A stretch of 46,176 bases of DNA. Origin: Thermoplasmatota archaeon. GTDB lineage: Archaea; Thermoplasmatota; JAKEGO01; JANQNJ01. Below the pieces are notes generated by a model. The model saw nothing but the letters and a program-made list of their open reading frames with translations. It was not told the DNA's origin and ran no database searches. Shown in pieces: positions 32,050 to 40,561 of this stretch; within the stretch, counting starts at the first letter, position 1, and the number at the start of each line of letters is the position of its first letter. The DNA is taken from contig JANQNJ010000027.1 in the NCBI GenBank assembly GCA_028279645.1, positions 1-46,176 on the forward strand, in the 5' to 3' direction. The position numbers and the translations under genes were made by a program.

Positions 32050-33233
32050 TACACTTGAACGATGGCCAGTATCCGGCGAAAGGTCGTTTCATCGGCAGAA
32101 CAACGAGTGTCCAGAACGCCCCGATCCAGCATCTGATGATGCATTGTAATGTTCCGAAGGATGCGATTTCGTTCGGTCAGGGCGTACCTTTCTTCGGACC
32201 TCCAAAGGAGGCGGTCGCTGCCGCTGCAACTGTTCTTTCAGAAGAGGTTGGTTATCGATATGGACTCGACATCGGGACCGTCGGTCTTCGCAATGTCATT
32301 GCAGGGAAGCTCAAGGTCTCAAACGGCATCGATGCCGATCCCGATGAGAACATCATCGTATGTGCTGGTGCGAATCAGGCGTTCTTCAACGTGATATCGG
32401 CGATCACGGATCCCGCCGACGGGATCGTTCTCCCGACACCTTACTACTTCAACCACGAGATGGCGGTTCGAATAGCGGGCTGTCGTCCGATCCTCGTTCC
32501 GACCGATGAGGACTATCAGCTCGACGTAGATGCGATGTTCGACGCTGTCGATGAAAGGACAAGGGCCGTCGTCACGGTCTCCCCGAACAATCCGACCGGT
32601 GCAGTGTTCCCATCGTGGGCACTGAACGAGGTCAACGAACGATGTGCCGATGCCGGGATCATCCACATCTCGGATGAGGCCTACGAACACTTCGCCTTCG
32701 GAATGGCGGACCATTACAGCCCGGGATCGTTCGATAAAACTACAGAGCACACGATATCATTGTTCTCCTTCTCGAAGTCGTTCGGAATGCCGGGATACAG
32801 GGTAGGATATTCGGTCCATCCGGAATGGATGCACAACGATGTGTTGAAGGTGCAGGATACGATCGGCCTGTGTGCGCCGATGCCGTCGCAGGCAGCCGCC
32901 GAAGCTGCGCTTCGGCTCTGTCCCGACTACCCGTCACGGTTCGTTCCGACCATCGAGGAGGTACGATCGCTTTTCATCAAAGTGTTGACCGAGAACGATA
33001 TACCCTTCCCGGTGACCGACGGCGGTTTCTATTTCCTGCTCAAGTTGCCGGACGACGTAGATGCATTAGCTGTCGCAAAGCGGCTGATCGAGGATCATGG
33101 GATCATCACGATCCCTGGTCGTCCTTTTGGGGCAACGTTCCCCGCGCTTCGGGTGTCGTATGGGAACATCGATCTTGAGGTGGCGGCCGAGGGGTTGGAA
33201 CGATTGGTGAATGGGCTCGAGGCAATACTGTAG
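32046..33233 (+). CDS. Class I/II PLP-dependent aminotransferase
   Basis: The 395-residue protein has fold-type I motifs: ISFGQGVPFFGPP, YGLDIGTVGLR, CAGANQAFFNV, VSPNNPTGAVF, ISDEAYEHFAF, the PLP lysine in SFSKSFGMPGYRVG, and LRVSYGN with the carboxylate arginine. It is only distantly similar to the enzyme at 13648-14775 (for example SFSKSFGMPG against SFSKTFALTG). The frame runs back to 31941 inside the upstream gene. GTG 32046 gives the normal family length and a four-base GTGA overlap, so I chose it; TTG 32055 is an alternative. Substrate not assigned. Confidence 0.85.
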   Translation: MIHLNDGQYPAKGRFIGRTTSVQNAPIQHLMMHCNVPKDAISFGQGVPFFGPPKEAVAAAATVLSEEVGYRYGLDIGTVGLRNVIAGKLKVSNGIDADPDENIIVCAGANQAFFNVISAITDPADGIVLPTPYYFNHEMAVRIAGCRPILVPTDEDYQLDVDAMFDAVDERTRAVVTVSPNNPTGAVFPSWALNEVNERCADAGIIHISDEAYEHFAFGMADHYSPGSFDKTTEHTISLFSFSKSFGMPGYRVGYSVHPEWMHNDVLKVQDTIGLCAPMPSQAAAEAALRLCPDYPSRFVPTIEEVRSLFIKVLTENDIPFPVTDGGFYFLLKLPDDVDALAVAKRLIEDHGIITIPGRPFGATFPALRVSYGNIDLEVAAEGLERLVNGLEAIL

Positions 33234-33255
33234 GTTACTTTCAGAACGCTCGACG

Positions 33256-33324
33256 ACCCGCGCTTGGAAAATGCTTACACCCATGCTAATAATTGGCTTG
33301 GACCCACCCTCGCGTACCATCCGG
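33256..33324. repeat. Copy A of the dispersed 23-base-period element
   Basis: ACCC starts occur at 33256, 33279 and 33302, exactly 23 bases apart. Unit 1 begins ACCCGCGC, unit 2 ACCCATGC and ends GGCTTGG, and unit 3 begins ACCCACCC. CGACG precedes unit 1, as in copy B. The element lies just past the end of the SET-domain gene (stop at 33330). Confidence 0.75.
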
Positions 33325-33329
33325 TCGTC

Positions 33330-33839
33330 CTAAAGATCGGCGATCCTCATATTGACCAAAGGCGAGAAATGACCTCGATACCTCTCCTGCAGAACCGGGT
33401 CTCTCCAGTCCTTTCCTGTGACCACTCCTCTGCAAATGGACGAACCACAGTTGCATTCCCAAGGGCAAACGGAACCCTCATCCGCCTCGAACATCGCGAT
33501 ATCGATCATGACCTCCTCACCCTCAGCGATATACCTTCTCGCGACCACAGTGTAGGCGTCCAGCATCCATGCATTCGGGTCGCACGAGTGATTGATAGCA
33601 TATGCTTCCGGATAGACCTCGGTCTCCACCGAGAACACATCCTCGTCCCACTGCATCGTGCCTTTACCTTCCGCCATAGCCTGTTCAGCACCAGCTCTAT
33701 CTGTGTAGCTGTCTGCCCAAATGAGGACCACCTCGCCCTCTTTGAACGTAGCGGTAGCGAACATTCCGATGCCGTGGATCGGGCTCGGTCTGACCTCGAT
33801 CCTCGGATCGAGCCATGTCCTTTCGGGTCGGTCCATCAT
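33330..33839 (-). CDS. SET-domain protein (putative protein lysine methyltransferase)
   Basis: This 169-residue protein is a minimal SET domain. It opens with VRPSPIHGIGMFATATFKEGEVV, holds the catalytic pseudoknot sequence INHSCDPNAW (83-91) and GEEVMIDIAMFE, and ends with a post-SET-like Cys group (CPWECNCGSSICRG, C125, C129, C131, C136) that should bind zinc. SET proteins transfer methyl groups to lysine; in archaea known targets include DNA-binding proteins. Its ATG overlaps the stop of the upstream peptidase gene by four bases (ATGA), which couples it to that gene. The full domain is present, so activity is plausible. Confidence 0.88.
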   Translation of the reverse strand: MMDRPERTWLDPRIEVRPSPIHGIGMFATATFKEGEVVLIWADSYTDRAGAEQAMAEGKGTMQWDEDVFSVETEVYPEAYAINHSCDPNAWMLDAYTVVARRYIAEGEEVMIDIAMFEADEGSVCPWECNCGSSICRGVVTGKDWRDPVLQERYRGHFSPLVNMRIADL

Positions 33840-34909
33840 ACTCTCTGGACCTTCTGTCCGCTGCCGATGAAGATATCGTCCTCGATACGGATCCCTCCGA
33901 CCTCGGGCACGTAGATGCCGGGCTCGATGGTGAAGACGTTGCCGTCAACGAGCACATCCTTCTTCGGCGATGTGATGCGGACCCACGGGGCCTCATGGAC
34001 CTCGAGTCCGATGCCGTGTCCTGTGGAGTGGCAGAAGTATCTGTTGTAGCCGTACTCCTTGAACAGCTCCCGGATGCCGGCCTCGAGATCTCTGAGAGGT
34101 ACGCCGGCCTTGGCCTTCCTGATCGCCGTCTTCTGCGACTCCTCCACAACGTCGTAGATCTCCTGGACCTTCTTCGACACGGATGGCATGAGCAGGGTCC
34201 TGGTGATATCCGAGCAGTATCCCTGATAGTATGCACCGTAATCAACGACGACCGCGTCCCTCTTACCTATCTTGCGCTTGCCCACGTCGTGGTGCGGGAA
34301 CCATGAATGTGGCCCGGATGCGACGATGGTCGAGAACGCGATGGCCTCGGCGCCCAGGTCCCTGAGCTTGAAATCGAGTTCCTTCACCACATCCAGCTCG
34401 GTCTTTCCCGGTACGACGATATCGGGCAGGGCCTCCGCCGCCTTGAGCGCGATCCTGTTCGCCTTTCTAAGCCTCGAGATCTCCTCTGAGTCCTTGACCG
34501 CCCTCATATTGAGGATGTGTCCGCTCCTCGGGGTCTTGATCCCGTAGAACTTCGCCGGCGAATCGGTGAGAAGGGTCTTCACGTTGTTCTTCTTGAGGAT
34601 ACCCTTGATCACATCACCCATGGTCTTGCCGTCGGCGGGAATGCCGTCATAGGCTGCGAAGGTACGGACATCCTTTACGGCATTGTCGTACTTCGCCCTG
34701 TTCTCCTCCAGGGCCGATGCGACGCCTATGGGCTGTCCCTTGGGCGGAACGAAAATGTACATGAGCACGGACGACGACGGGAACGCCTCCGCCACGTGGG
34801 AACAGGACAGGTACCTGATGTTCGCATAGTTGGAGACCAGGAAGCCGTCGGCCTCCTGTCGTGCGATCTCCTTCTGGATATCCTTCCATCTCTTCTTGTA
34901 ATCGGTCAT
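33836..34909 (-). CDS. M24-family metallopeptidase (Xaa-Pro aminopeptidase/dipeptidase)
   Basis: The 357-residue protein has a creatinase-like N-terminal domain and a pita-bread catalytic domain. Metal ligands are visible in VVVDYGAYYQGYCSDITRT (two Asp), FCHSTGHGIGLEVHE (His), FTIEPGIYVP (Glu) and GIRIEDD (Glu). It should remove N-terminal residues before proline or cleave X-Pro dipeptides, using two metal ions. The open frame begins at 34933, but GAGGTGA lies within those codons as a Shine-Dalgarno sequence for ATG 34909 (MTDYKKRWK), which I chose. A TATA-like AATATATAC is at 34985-34993. The last bases overlap the SET-domain gene. Confidence 0.9.
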   Translation of the reverse strand: MTDYKKRWKDIQKEIARQEADGFLVSNYANIRYLSCSHVAEAFPSSSVLMYIFVPPKGQPIGVASALEENRAKYDNAVKDVRTFAAYDGIPADGKTMGDVIKGILKKNNVKTLLTDSPAKFYGIKTPRSGHILNMRAVKDSEEISRLRKANRIALKAAEALPDIVVPGKTELDVVKELDFKLRDLGAEAIAFSTIVASGPHSWFPHHDVGKRKIGKRDAVVVDYGAYYQGYCSDITRTLLMPSVSKKVQEIYDVVEESQKTAIRKAKAGVPLRDLEAGIRELFKEYGYNRYFCHSTGHGIGLEVHEAPWVRITSPKKDVLVDGNVFTIEPGIYVPEVGGIRIEDDIFIGSGQKVQRV

Positions 34910-35115
34910 ATGAACGTCACCTCGAAGATACATAGCCTTCGATAGCCTATGCTCCGCATCGGCCTTCGAACGTAACGTATAGGTTGTATATATTCTTTAT
35001 TTGGATCGACCTCGTTAAAAACACCGTGAACCGAAGGTCCCCTGGCACCTATTGGAACCATAGAATATTGTCATTAACACAGGTAGAATATTCTTTATCG
35101 AGGATGTGTGAGCGC

Positions 35116-38031
35116 CTAGGATACGACCTCTTCCACCGGTATCGGTTCGTCGTCGTCGACCTCTTCCCGCTCCTCTCCCCTGCCGTACGTGAACTCGTCG
35201 TAGAGCTTTCCACGGATCAGATAGATATAGATCGATGGCAGGAGGAACATCGCCGACATCATACAGACCACTAGAAGGATCTGAATGAGGCCGATGAACT
35301 TCCAGATGCTGGCGATCGGTATGAAGTAACCTGCTGTCAGACCCGCAAGGGTCACGGTGGTCGCCTCCATGAACGACCTACCGGTGGTCTCGATGGCGGT
35401 CTTCACACCCTCCACGGTCTCACCGCGCTTGCCGCCCTCCTCACGGACCCTTTCGGTCATATGAATGGAAAAATCAACACCCGCACCCACCACTATGGAA
35501 CCTAACATGGCTGTGATGATCGTGAGGGCGGCGTTCACTGATTTGAATGTAAGCGGCAGCATGGCTACAGCACATGCCAGCGGAATGATAGTAAGCACCG
35601 AATATCTCACCGACCTGAAGATGATGAGAAGCACGATCAGTACGAATAGCAGTGCGAGGATCAACGACTGCATGGCGTTGAGGAAGATCAGATCGTTGAC
35701 CGTCAGACCGATCGCAGCCACACCAGTGAGTACGGATGTGCTCTGACCTGCCTTCCACTTCTCCACCTGTTCATTGACGCCTTCAACCGACGACCGCGAG
35801 CTCTCGACATCTCTCACAGGCATGTCGACGTAGATGAGCATCTTCGAGTAGTCGTCGTTCAGAAGCATATGCTTGAGCTCGTCAGTGAGCGAGTCGTATG
35901 TGACCTCTATCCAGAAGAGTCGGGTGTTGTAAGGCTGCTGGTTCTCTGGCGAATCCTCTATGGTGTCCCATAGGCTCTGGTTCTCGTATGTGTCGAAATT
36001 GACCAGACCCAGAGATTCCGATGTGTTGATAATGAAGGCCGCACTTCCATCGTCATCGATGGCGTCTATTGCCCTGTCGGCCCGGATGGTCTTGAAGATG
36101 TCGATGATCGACACAGGCCAGGTCGCTTCAACTTCGCCGATCTTCTCTTCAAGGTATTCGGCTTCCTTCAGGACATCATAGTCCTTCATACTGCCTTCGT
36201 AATCGTCACCTTGAGCGGCTCTGCCGCGGATTATCACCATACCCGTGGCTCCGCCTTCGAATATTCGGGCGTAATCTTTGAACGTGACAAGGGATTCCTG
36301 GTCATCTGGGGCGAAGTCGAGGAAGTCAACATTGCTCTCGATCGCACCCCCCATCAGGAGGCCCGAGGAGATGATTATCAGCACAACAGTAGCACCAAGG
36401 ATCTTCCGGTTATGGTCGGCCGGGACAGGCGAGACCTTCTTGAACATCTTCGCCATTGAATCCTCGCGTTTGTGATAGTCGAGGAGCAGCACGAGGCTCG
36501 GCACCATGATGACCGCGATAACGTAGTTGATCATGATCCCCATGGTAAGGGTCAGGCCCACGGTCCTCATCGGCATAATGTTGGTCACCATCAACGATGC
36601 GAAGCCGCCGGCGGTCGTGACCGCTGAAAGGAACACGGCCTTACCGGTCGTTCTTACGGCAACCTTGGCCCTCTCGACCCTATCTTCGATCTGGGCCTCT
36701 TCAGCATAACGATTGGCTATGTATAGACCGTAGGCTACGCCTAGCGCGATGATTATCGGTCCAACGACGATAACCTGCGGTGTTATGGGCAGACCAACTA
36801 TAGAGATTATCGAGAATGTGATGGCGATCGACACCGCTACGGGTATCAATGCGATGAACAGGATCTTCAACGTCCTGTGGAAGAAGAAGAGTGTGAGCAG
36901 GACGAAGATCACAGCGATGACAAGAGCCCGGATACCCTCCTCGGTCGACCGGTCCTGGACATCCTTTGTCACAGGTATCGTGCCTGTGTCGCGGAACACG
37001 AGCTTATGACCCGCTGCGTCCACATCAGGATCCTTGTTGTATTTCCTGACCATTTTGGTATAGGTCCCTCGGACCCGCTCGACGATGTCGTCGAAGTTGA
37101 GGCCGCTGCGGAGGCCTAGCAGGACAAGGGTGCTGTCCCAGATCCCATCCTTGTTGGTGTCCTTGACGAAATGGTCGATGATGTTCGGTTCGACCTGTTT
37201 GATGTAATCATCGACCCTTTCCTGGCTATTGGGGATGCTGTCATTTCCGGAGACGTTTCCTACGACGAGGTCCTCTCCAGGTATCTCCACACCAGATGCC
37301 TTCTCAGCCTGTTTCCAAAGTGCGGCAGCAACCCGAGGTGCGCTCCCGTTGAACTCCCGAATTATCTTGGCGATGGAGAAGACGTAGATCACATCGTCCT
37401 CCTTCCCCTTGTCGTTCTGGGCATAGTTCAGCGCGAACTCGATCTTCGAGATCTGCTGAAGGATCGAAGAGTTAGTAACATTGGAGTTCTCTTTATACAG
37501 GTCCTTATCGAACGCATTCTGCGTCTCAACATAAAGCACGAAAAGATCAACGGTCCAATTGGCCCGGACCTCGTTGAGAATATCCGACGTTTCTTCACCT
37601 TCAGGCAAATACACATCAAAAGCTGCGTCCATGTTGAGATTTAAATAGCCGAGCATGTTCGGCGGGCTCTCGTTATCGTTGACCTTGGCGTCGATGGCGG
37701 TCCAATTAACCAAAGGAAATACAAGTACCGCGGTAATAAGAAGTGTAATGATCACGGTCATCTTCGGCTTCTCGACCATCTTGTCGAAGAACGTGTAGAA
37801 CGAGTCCTTTGATATCGATGAGTCGATATAGCGCGCGCTGACATCGTCGATACTGTCCTTGATGTCCGAAGCCTTCTCCCTGGCCGATGCGCCGTACCGG
37901 TCTGCGGCCCGAGATGACTTATCGACCTTCTCGCCTACCTTCGTCAAGCGGCGGTCGATGCTCATATCGAGCTTGTCCTTCACGGACTTGAAACGGCTCG
38001 TTAACCGGTCCACGGACTTCTTATCGGCCAT
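35116..38031 (-). CDS. RND/MMPL-family transporter with two sterol-sensing-type membrane halves
   Basis: The protein has 971 residues with about 12 membrane helices in the 1+5, 1+5 pattern of RND proteins: TM1 near 92-112, a large outer domain to about 365, TM2-6, TM7 in ILGATVVLIIISSG, a second outer domain, then TM8-12 with SIVVGAGVDFSIHMTERVREEGG. The motif GVAYGLYIANRYAEEAQ is typical of TM4. This resembles archaeal and HpnN/MmpL-type exporters of lipids or hydrophobic compounds, driven by ion flux. An unusual basic, helical N-terminal extension of about 85 residues precedes TM1. A TATA box lies at 38064-38073. The 182-base gap to the peptidase gene holds only AT-rich promoter-like stretches. 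Confidence 0.88.
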   Translation of the reverse strand: MADKKSVDRLTSRFKSVKDKLDMSIDRRLTKVGEKVDKSSRAADRYGASAREKASDIKDSIDDVSARYIDSSISKDSFYTFFDKMVEKPKMTVIITLLITAVLVFPLVNWTAIDAKVNDNESPPNMLGYLNLNMDAAFDVYLPEGEETSDILNEVRANWTVDLFVLYVETQNAFDKDLYKENSNVTNSSILQQISKIEFALNYAQNDKGKEDDVIYVFSIAKIIREFNGSAPRVAAALWKQAEKASGVEIPGEDLVVGNVSGNDSIPNSQERVDDYIKQVEPNIIDHFVKDTNKDGIWDSTLVLLGLRSGLNFDDIVERVRGTYTKMVRKYNKDPDVDAAGHKLVFRDTGTIPVTKDVQDRSTEEGIRALVIAVIFVLLTLFFFHRTLKILFIALIPVAVSIAITFSIISIVGLPITPQVIVVGPIIIALGVAYGLYIANRYAEEAQIEDRVERAKVAVRTTGKAVFLSAVTTAGGFASLMVTNIMPMRTVGLTLTMGIMINYVIAVIMVPSLVLLLDYHKREDSMAKMFKKVSPVPADHNRKILGATVVLIIISSGLLMGGAIESNVDFLDFAPDDQESLVTFKDYARIFEGGATGMVIIRGRAAQGDDYEGSMKDYDVLKEAEYLEEKIGEVEATWPVSIIDIFKTIRADRAIDAIDDDGSAAFIINTSESLGLVNFDTYENQSLWDTIEDSPENQQPYNTRLFWIEVTYDSLTDELKHMLLNDDYSKMLIYVDMPVRDVESSRSSVEGVNEQVEKWKAGQSTSVLTGVAAIGLTVNDLIFLNAMQSLILALLFVLIVLLIIFRSVRYSVLTIIPLACAVAMLPLTFKSVNAALTIITAMLGSIVVGAGVDFSIHMTERVREEGGKRGETVEGVKTAIETTGRSFMEATTVTLAGLTAGYFIPIASIWKFIGLIQILLVVCMMSAMFLLPSIYIYLIRGKLYDEFTYGRGEEREEVDDDEPIPVEEVVS

Positions 38032-38063
38032 TGGGATTACCCGCGCTACTGTATAGGAAGAGG

Positions 38064-38073
38064 CTTTATATGG
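38064..38073 (-). promoter_or_regulatory. TATA box of the RND transporter gene
   Basis: CCATATAAAG on the minus strand is centred about 37 bases before ATG 38031, predicting a leader of about 10 bases. Confidence 0.5.
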
Positions 38074-38106
38074 CTTTGCCCCGCTGGGCCCGTTCTGGGA
38101 ACGAGC

Positions 38107-38277
38107 CTAGGCGTGGTGTTCTACCATGTTCTTCGTTGCGTACCAAAGCGGATTCTCAACCTGCTCGTAGCTTTCGCATATCCCAGAGATCTTACCGCCG
38201 CACATCGCCTCAAGATACGACTTGCAGGCGGTGCACCGCTGTTTCGTCTCGGTTGAGCGAAAATCTATTCCGACCAT
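38107..38277 (-). CDS. 56-residue Cys-rich small protein
   Basis: This short gene encodes MVGIDFRSTETKQRCTACKS and continues YLEAMCGGKISGIC to a C-terminal EHHA. The four cysteines (C15, C18, C26, C34) could bind one zinc or an iron-sulfur cluster. The start is well supported: TAGGTG lies at the end of the TrmB gene, six bases before ATG 38277, and the gene starts nine bases after the TrmB stop, so the two form an operon. The next gene, the RND transporter, has its own promoter. I do not recognise the family. A small metal-binding partner of the regulator is one possibility. Confidence 0.72.
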   Translation of the reverse strand: MVGIDFRSTETKQRCTACKSYLEAMCGGKISGICESYEQVENPLWYATKNMVEHHA

Positions 38278-38285
38278 GTTTTCAC

Positions 38286-39002
38286 CTATCCGACTTCTGC
38301 GAACTTCTCACCATATAGGGTGTCGAAAACGAGGCTGTTCAGGCTTACCAGGGCCTTGTTCCCGGTCCAGATACCCACGAGGTCCGTGGGGCTGTCGGAG
38401 GCCGAGGAGATGTCAACCGCTCCGATGTATAGCTCGGAGTCATCCACTATCAACATCCCGGCTGTGGGAACCTCCTTTATCTGGGCTTCAAGCCTCTCTG
38501 CTATGCTGGCGAGGTCGTTGTTCTCGGTCATCGGGAAGATCGATCTGACATCGATCCCGAGGTCCTTCTTCTCGAGAAGGGTCCCGGCGATCCGTCCGAG
38601 GACGCTGGTTGGGACCAGCGTTGCGATGATCTTCACTTCGCGTTCCGCGCCGTTGATCATCCCCTCGATCTTCCTGAACGCCTCGTATCCTCTGAACACA
38701 GCAATATCCGAGAGCCTAATGCCGATATCCTTATAAACCGGCTTGAGAGCCTCCACGGCAGTGCTGTAGGCCTTTGCCACAGCCTCCCGCTTCTCGTCGA
38801 GAACGGTCTCTGGGTCAAGCGGTATGAAGGTCTTGGGGTTCTCCGTCAGCACCTTCACCCAGCCCTTTGACACCAGCCTGTCGAACAGGTTGTAGACCTT
38901 GGTCCTCGAATAGCCGAGAAGCGTACTTAGCTCGCCTACTGTGGCCATCCCTCTGGATACCAGAAGTTGGTAGATACCTGCTTCATCGCGATCGAGGCCC
39001 AT
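38286..39002 (-). CDS. TrmB-family transcriptional regulator
   Basis: From ATG 39002 the protein has 238 residues: a winged-helix DNA-binding domain (YQLLVSRGMATVGELSTLLGYSRTKVYNLFDRLVSKGWV), a coiled linker, and an effector-like C-terminal domain. TrmB proteins control sugar uptake and central metabolism in archaea. The frame stays open 12 codons further upstream as I-S-E-E-E-V-I-R-A-L-E-D, which is the usual start of the TrmB fold. No ATG, GTG or TTG is there, only ATA at 39036-39038 preceded by AGAGGGA. The true start may therefore be a rare ATA. The small Cys protein follows nine bases downstream. Confidence 0.85.
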   Translation of the reverse strand: MGLDRDEAGIYQLLVSRGMATVGELSTLLGYSRTKVYNLFDRLVSKGWVKVLTENPKTFIPLDPETVLDEKREAVAKAYSTAVEALKPVYKDIGIRLSDIAVFRGYEAFRKIEGMINGAEREVKIIATLVPTSVLGRIAGTLLEKKDLGIDVRSIFPMTENNDLASIAERLEAQIKEVPTAGMLIVDDSELYIGAVDISSASDSPTDLVGIWTGNKALVSLNSLVFDTLYGEKFAEVG

Positions 39003-39108
39003 GTCCTCGAGCGCCCTGATAACTTCTTCTTCTGATATGCTATCATCCCTCTTATGGTGGAAGATTTCTCATCCCTGTCTGGGTGTGTTAAAGGTTCTAC
39101 GAGTCGTC

Positions 39109-39120
39109 AAGTATATATAT
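39109..39120 (-). promoter_or_regulatory. TATA box of the TrmB gene
   Basis: An ATATATATA-type tract lies here, about 110 bases before ATG 39002 on the minus strand. This leaves room for a leader of 45-85 bases depending on the start used. Confidence 0.45.
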
Positions 39121-39241
39121 GTTTCCGAAAAAAAAACGAACCTAGCCTAAAATCACGGCGATCGCAGTATTTTTCCAGTGGAAATGGACCTCGGTTCATC
39201 GTATTTTATCGATCCTTCCTTCTCTTGATCGGTTTCTCTTT

Positions 39242-39259
39242 GATAATTAATTAATTATC
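39242..39259. promoter_or_regulatory. 18-bp perfect palindrome GATAATTAATTAATTATC
   Basis: This exact palindrome lies in the intergenic region between TrmB and the HTH regulator. It could be a TATA element for the structured RNA starting near 39270, an operator, or both. Confidence 0.5.
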
Positions 39260-39268
39260 TAGGAGATA

Positions 39269-39338
39269 ACTCGGTGGTACTAAAGCCGAAGGAGATGGTC
39301 CCCTCTCGGGGGCCGCAAAGCTCCCGAACGAGCCGAGG
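39269..39338 (+). ncRNA. Candidate structured RNA (nested hairpin)
   Basis: Three nested stems can form: CTCGG (39270-39274) with CCGAG (39333-39337); GGAG (39291-39294) with CTCC (39321-39324); and GGTCCCC (39297-39303) with GGGGGCC (39308-39314) around a TCTC loop. The AT-rich palindrome at 39242-39259 is placed as its promoter. T-rich DNA follows at 39366-39382. The HTH gene has its own TATA further down, so this is unlikely to be only a leader. Family unknown. Confidence 0.4.
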
Positions 39339-39376
39339 GTACTTACGTATACCAGAAGTTACAAATATTCTTCTTA

Positions 39377-39387
39377 CTATTATAAGG
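39377..39387 (+). promoter_or_regulatory. TATA box of the HTH-10 regulator gene
   Basis: CTATTATAAGG lies 35-45 bases before ATG 39422, predicting a leader of about 15 bases that holds the AGAGGA Shine-Dalgarno sequence. Confidence 0.5.
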
Positions 39388-39421
39388 CAGATCGTGAGAG
39401 GGGATACCAAGAGGAATACCG

Positions 39422-40057
39422 ATGATGGAAGCGGTAATAGGTCTGAAGTCCAGCAACGACTGGGTCACGGCAGTAACTACAAAACATCCCATCAGCGTGC
39501 GCGTTCTGGACTGCAACGCTCAGGCGGAGGATGTCATGAGAGACCTAGTGGAGATCTCGCTCAACAGGACCCCGCTGGACGATGTCGTCTCCACCATCAA
39601 GGAGCACTCCTGCGTGCAGAACGTGGAAGTGGATCCCATCGACAAGGACCGAGCAATGGCCATCGTCACGGTAAAGGGCTGCATGGGCTGCATTCTGCTC
39701 GACAAGACCGACTGTTTCCTCGTAAGCTCCTACGCCAGGGAGGGTGGAGAGCTGGAGTGGAAGCTGATCTTCAGCGAGAAGAAGAACCTCCAGTCGCTGA
39801 TCTGGAACCTCAAGGACGGCGGGGTCGACGTGAGATTGAAGAAGATCACGTCCCTCAACGAGAAGGAGGCCCTGACCGAACGACAGGAACGCATAATCCA
39901 GCAGGCCCTCGCCCTGGGCTATTACGACTTCCCAAAGAAGATCGGCATCCGGGAGCTGGCCGAGAAGTTCGACGTCTCCACAGCCACGATCTCGGAGACC
40001 CTCCGCAGGGGCCAGAAGAAGATCCTCTCGGACTATTTCGAGGAAGGTCGGCGATAG
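39422..40057 (+). CDS. Bacterio-opsin-activator-type HTH regulator (HTH_10)
   Basis: The 211-residue regulator ends in the HTH_10 domain: LTERQERIIQQALALGYYDFPKKIGIRELAEKF followed by STATISETLRRGQKKIL (about 155-205). The N-terminal 150 residues are a sensor-like domain with C41, C64, a CMGCILLDKTDC cluster and no known ligand motif. The Cys spacing could bind a metal or respond to redox state. Such regulators are common in halophiles and Thermoplasmatota. ATG 39422 (or 39425) has AGAGGA about seven bases upstream. It is divergent from TrmB across a region rich in palindromes. Confidence 0.85.
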   Translation: MMEAVIGLKSSNDWVTAVTTKHPISVRVLDCNAQAEDVMRDLVEISLNRTPLDDVVSTIKEHSCVQNVEVDPIDKDRAMAIVTVKGCMGCILLDKTDCFLVSSYAREGGELEWKLIFSEKKNLQSLIWNLKDGGVDVRLKKITSLNEKEALTERQERIIQQALALGYYDFPKKIGIRELAEKFDVSTATISETLRRGQKKILSDYFEEGRR

Positions 40058-40228
40058 GCCGCAGACCACATTTCTGAACCGCGCCCAGCCATGGCTCCGA
40101 TACGATCTTGCATCCCTATATCGATGTTTACAATCGTAGCACCATTCCAGCCCTGGCCACAAACTTGGGGCTCTATTGAATATGTTAGGGAAATCGATAA
40201 GATACGGAACTGTGAATGGAGTATCTGA

Positions 40229-40525
40229 ATGCCTACGGACGACGACATCCTGAACGCACTTCGCAACTGCGTGGACCCCGAGGTGGGCCTCAGTATAGTC
40301 GATATGGGGTTCGTCCAGGGGATCGAGCTGAACGGCGGAACCGTCCACGTGAAGCTCATAACCGGCAACACCTCCTGTCCGTTCCATCCCTTTATAGTCC
40401 AGAGGGCCTACGACCACATAAGCAAGGTGGACGGGGTCGAGAAGGTCGTCGTCGAGGTGCTACAGGACGTCCAGTGGTCTCCAAGCATGCTCACCGATCG
40501 CGGCCGTGAGTTCTTCGGACTGTGA
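40229..40525 (+). CDS. MIP18/DUF59-family iron-sulfur assembly protein
   Basis: The 98-residue protein has the full DUF59 layout: LRNCVDPEVGLSIVDMGFVQGI, VHVKLITGNTSCPFHPFI and VEVLQDVQWSPSML. DUF59 proteins (SufT, PaaD, MIP18) help deliver or mature Fe-S clusters; the cysteine in SCPFHPF is the conserved reactive one. No suf genes are nearby in the window. The 171-base gap upstream (40058-40228) holds AT-rich promoter-like sequence and no gene. Confidence 0.88.
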   Translation: MPTDDDILNALRNCVDPEVGLSIVDMGFVQGIELNGGTVHVKLITGNTSCPFHPFIVQRAYDHISKVDGVEKVVVEVLQDVQWSPSMLTDRGREFFGL

Positions 40526-40561
40526 TACCTGTCCATTTCGACCTTATCTCAATTTATCGTC

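Noticed and set aside
39269-39338. SRP RNA, RNase P RNA or a known riboswitch
   Set aside because: None of the conserved cores I know (for example the SRP GGAAG loop region, TPP or fluoride aptamers) can be seen.
39274-40077. 267-residue plus-strand frame over the HTH regulator
   Set aside because: The HTH_10 frame fits known motifs; this frame is an Arg/Gly-rich shadow and crosses the structured RNA candidate.
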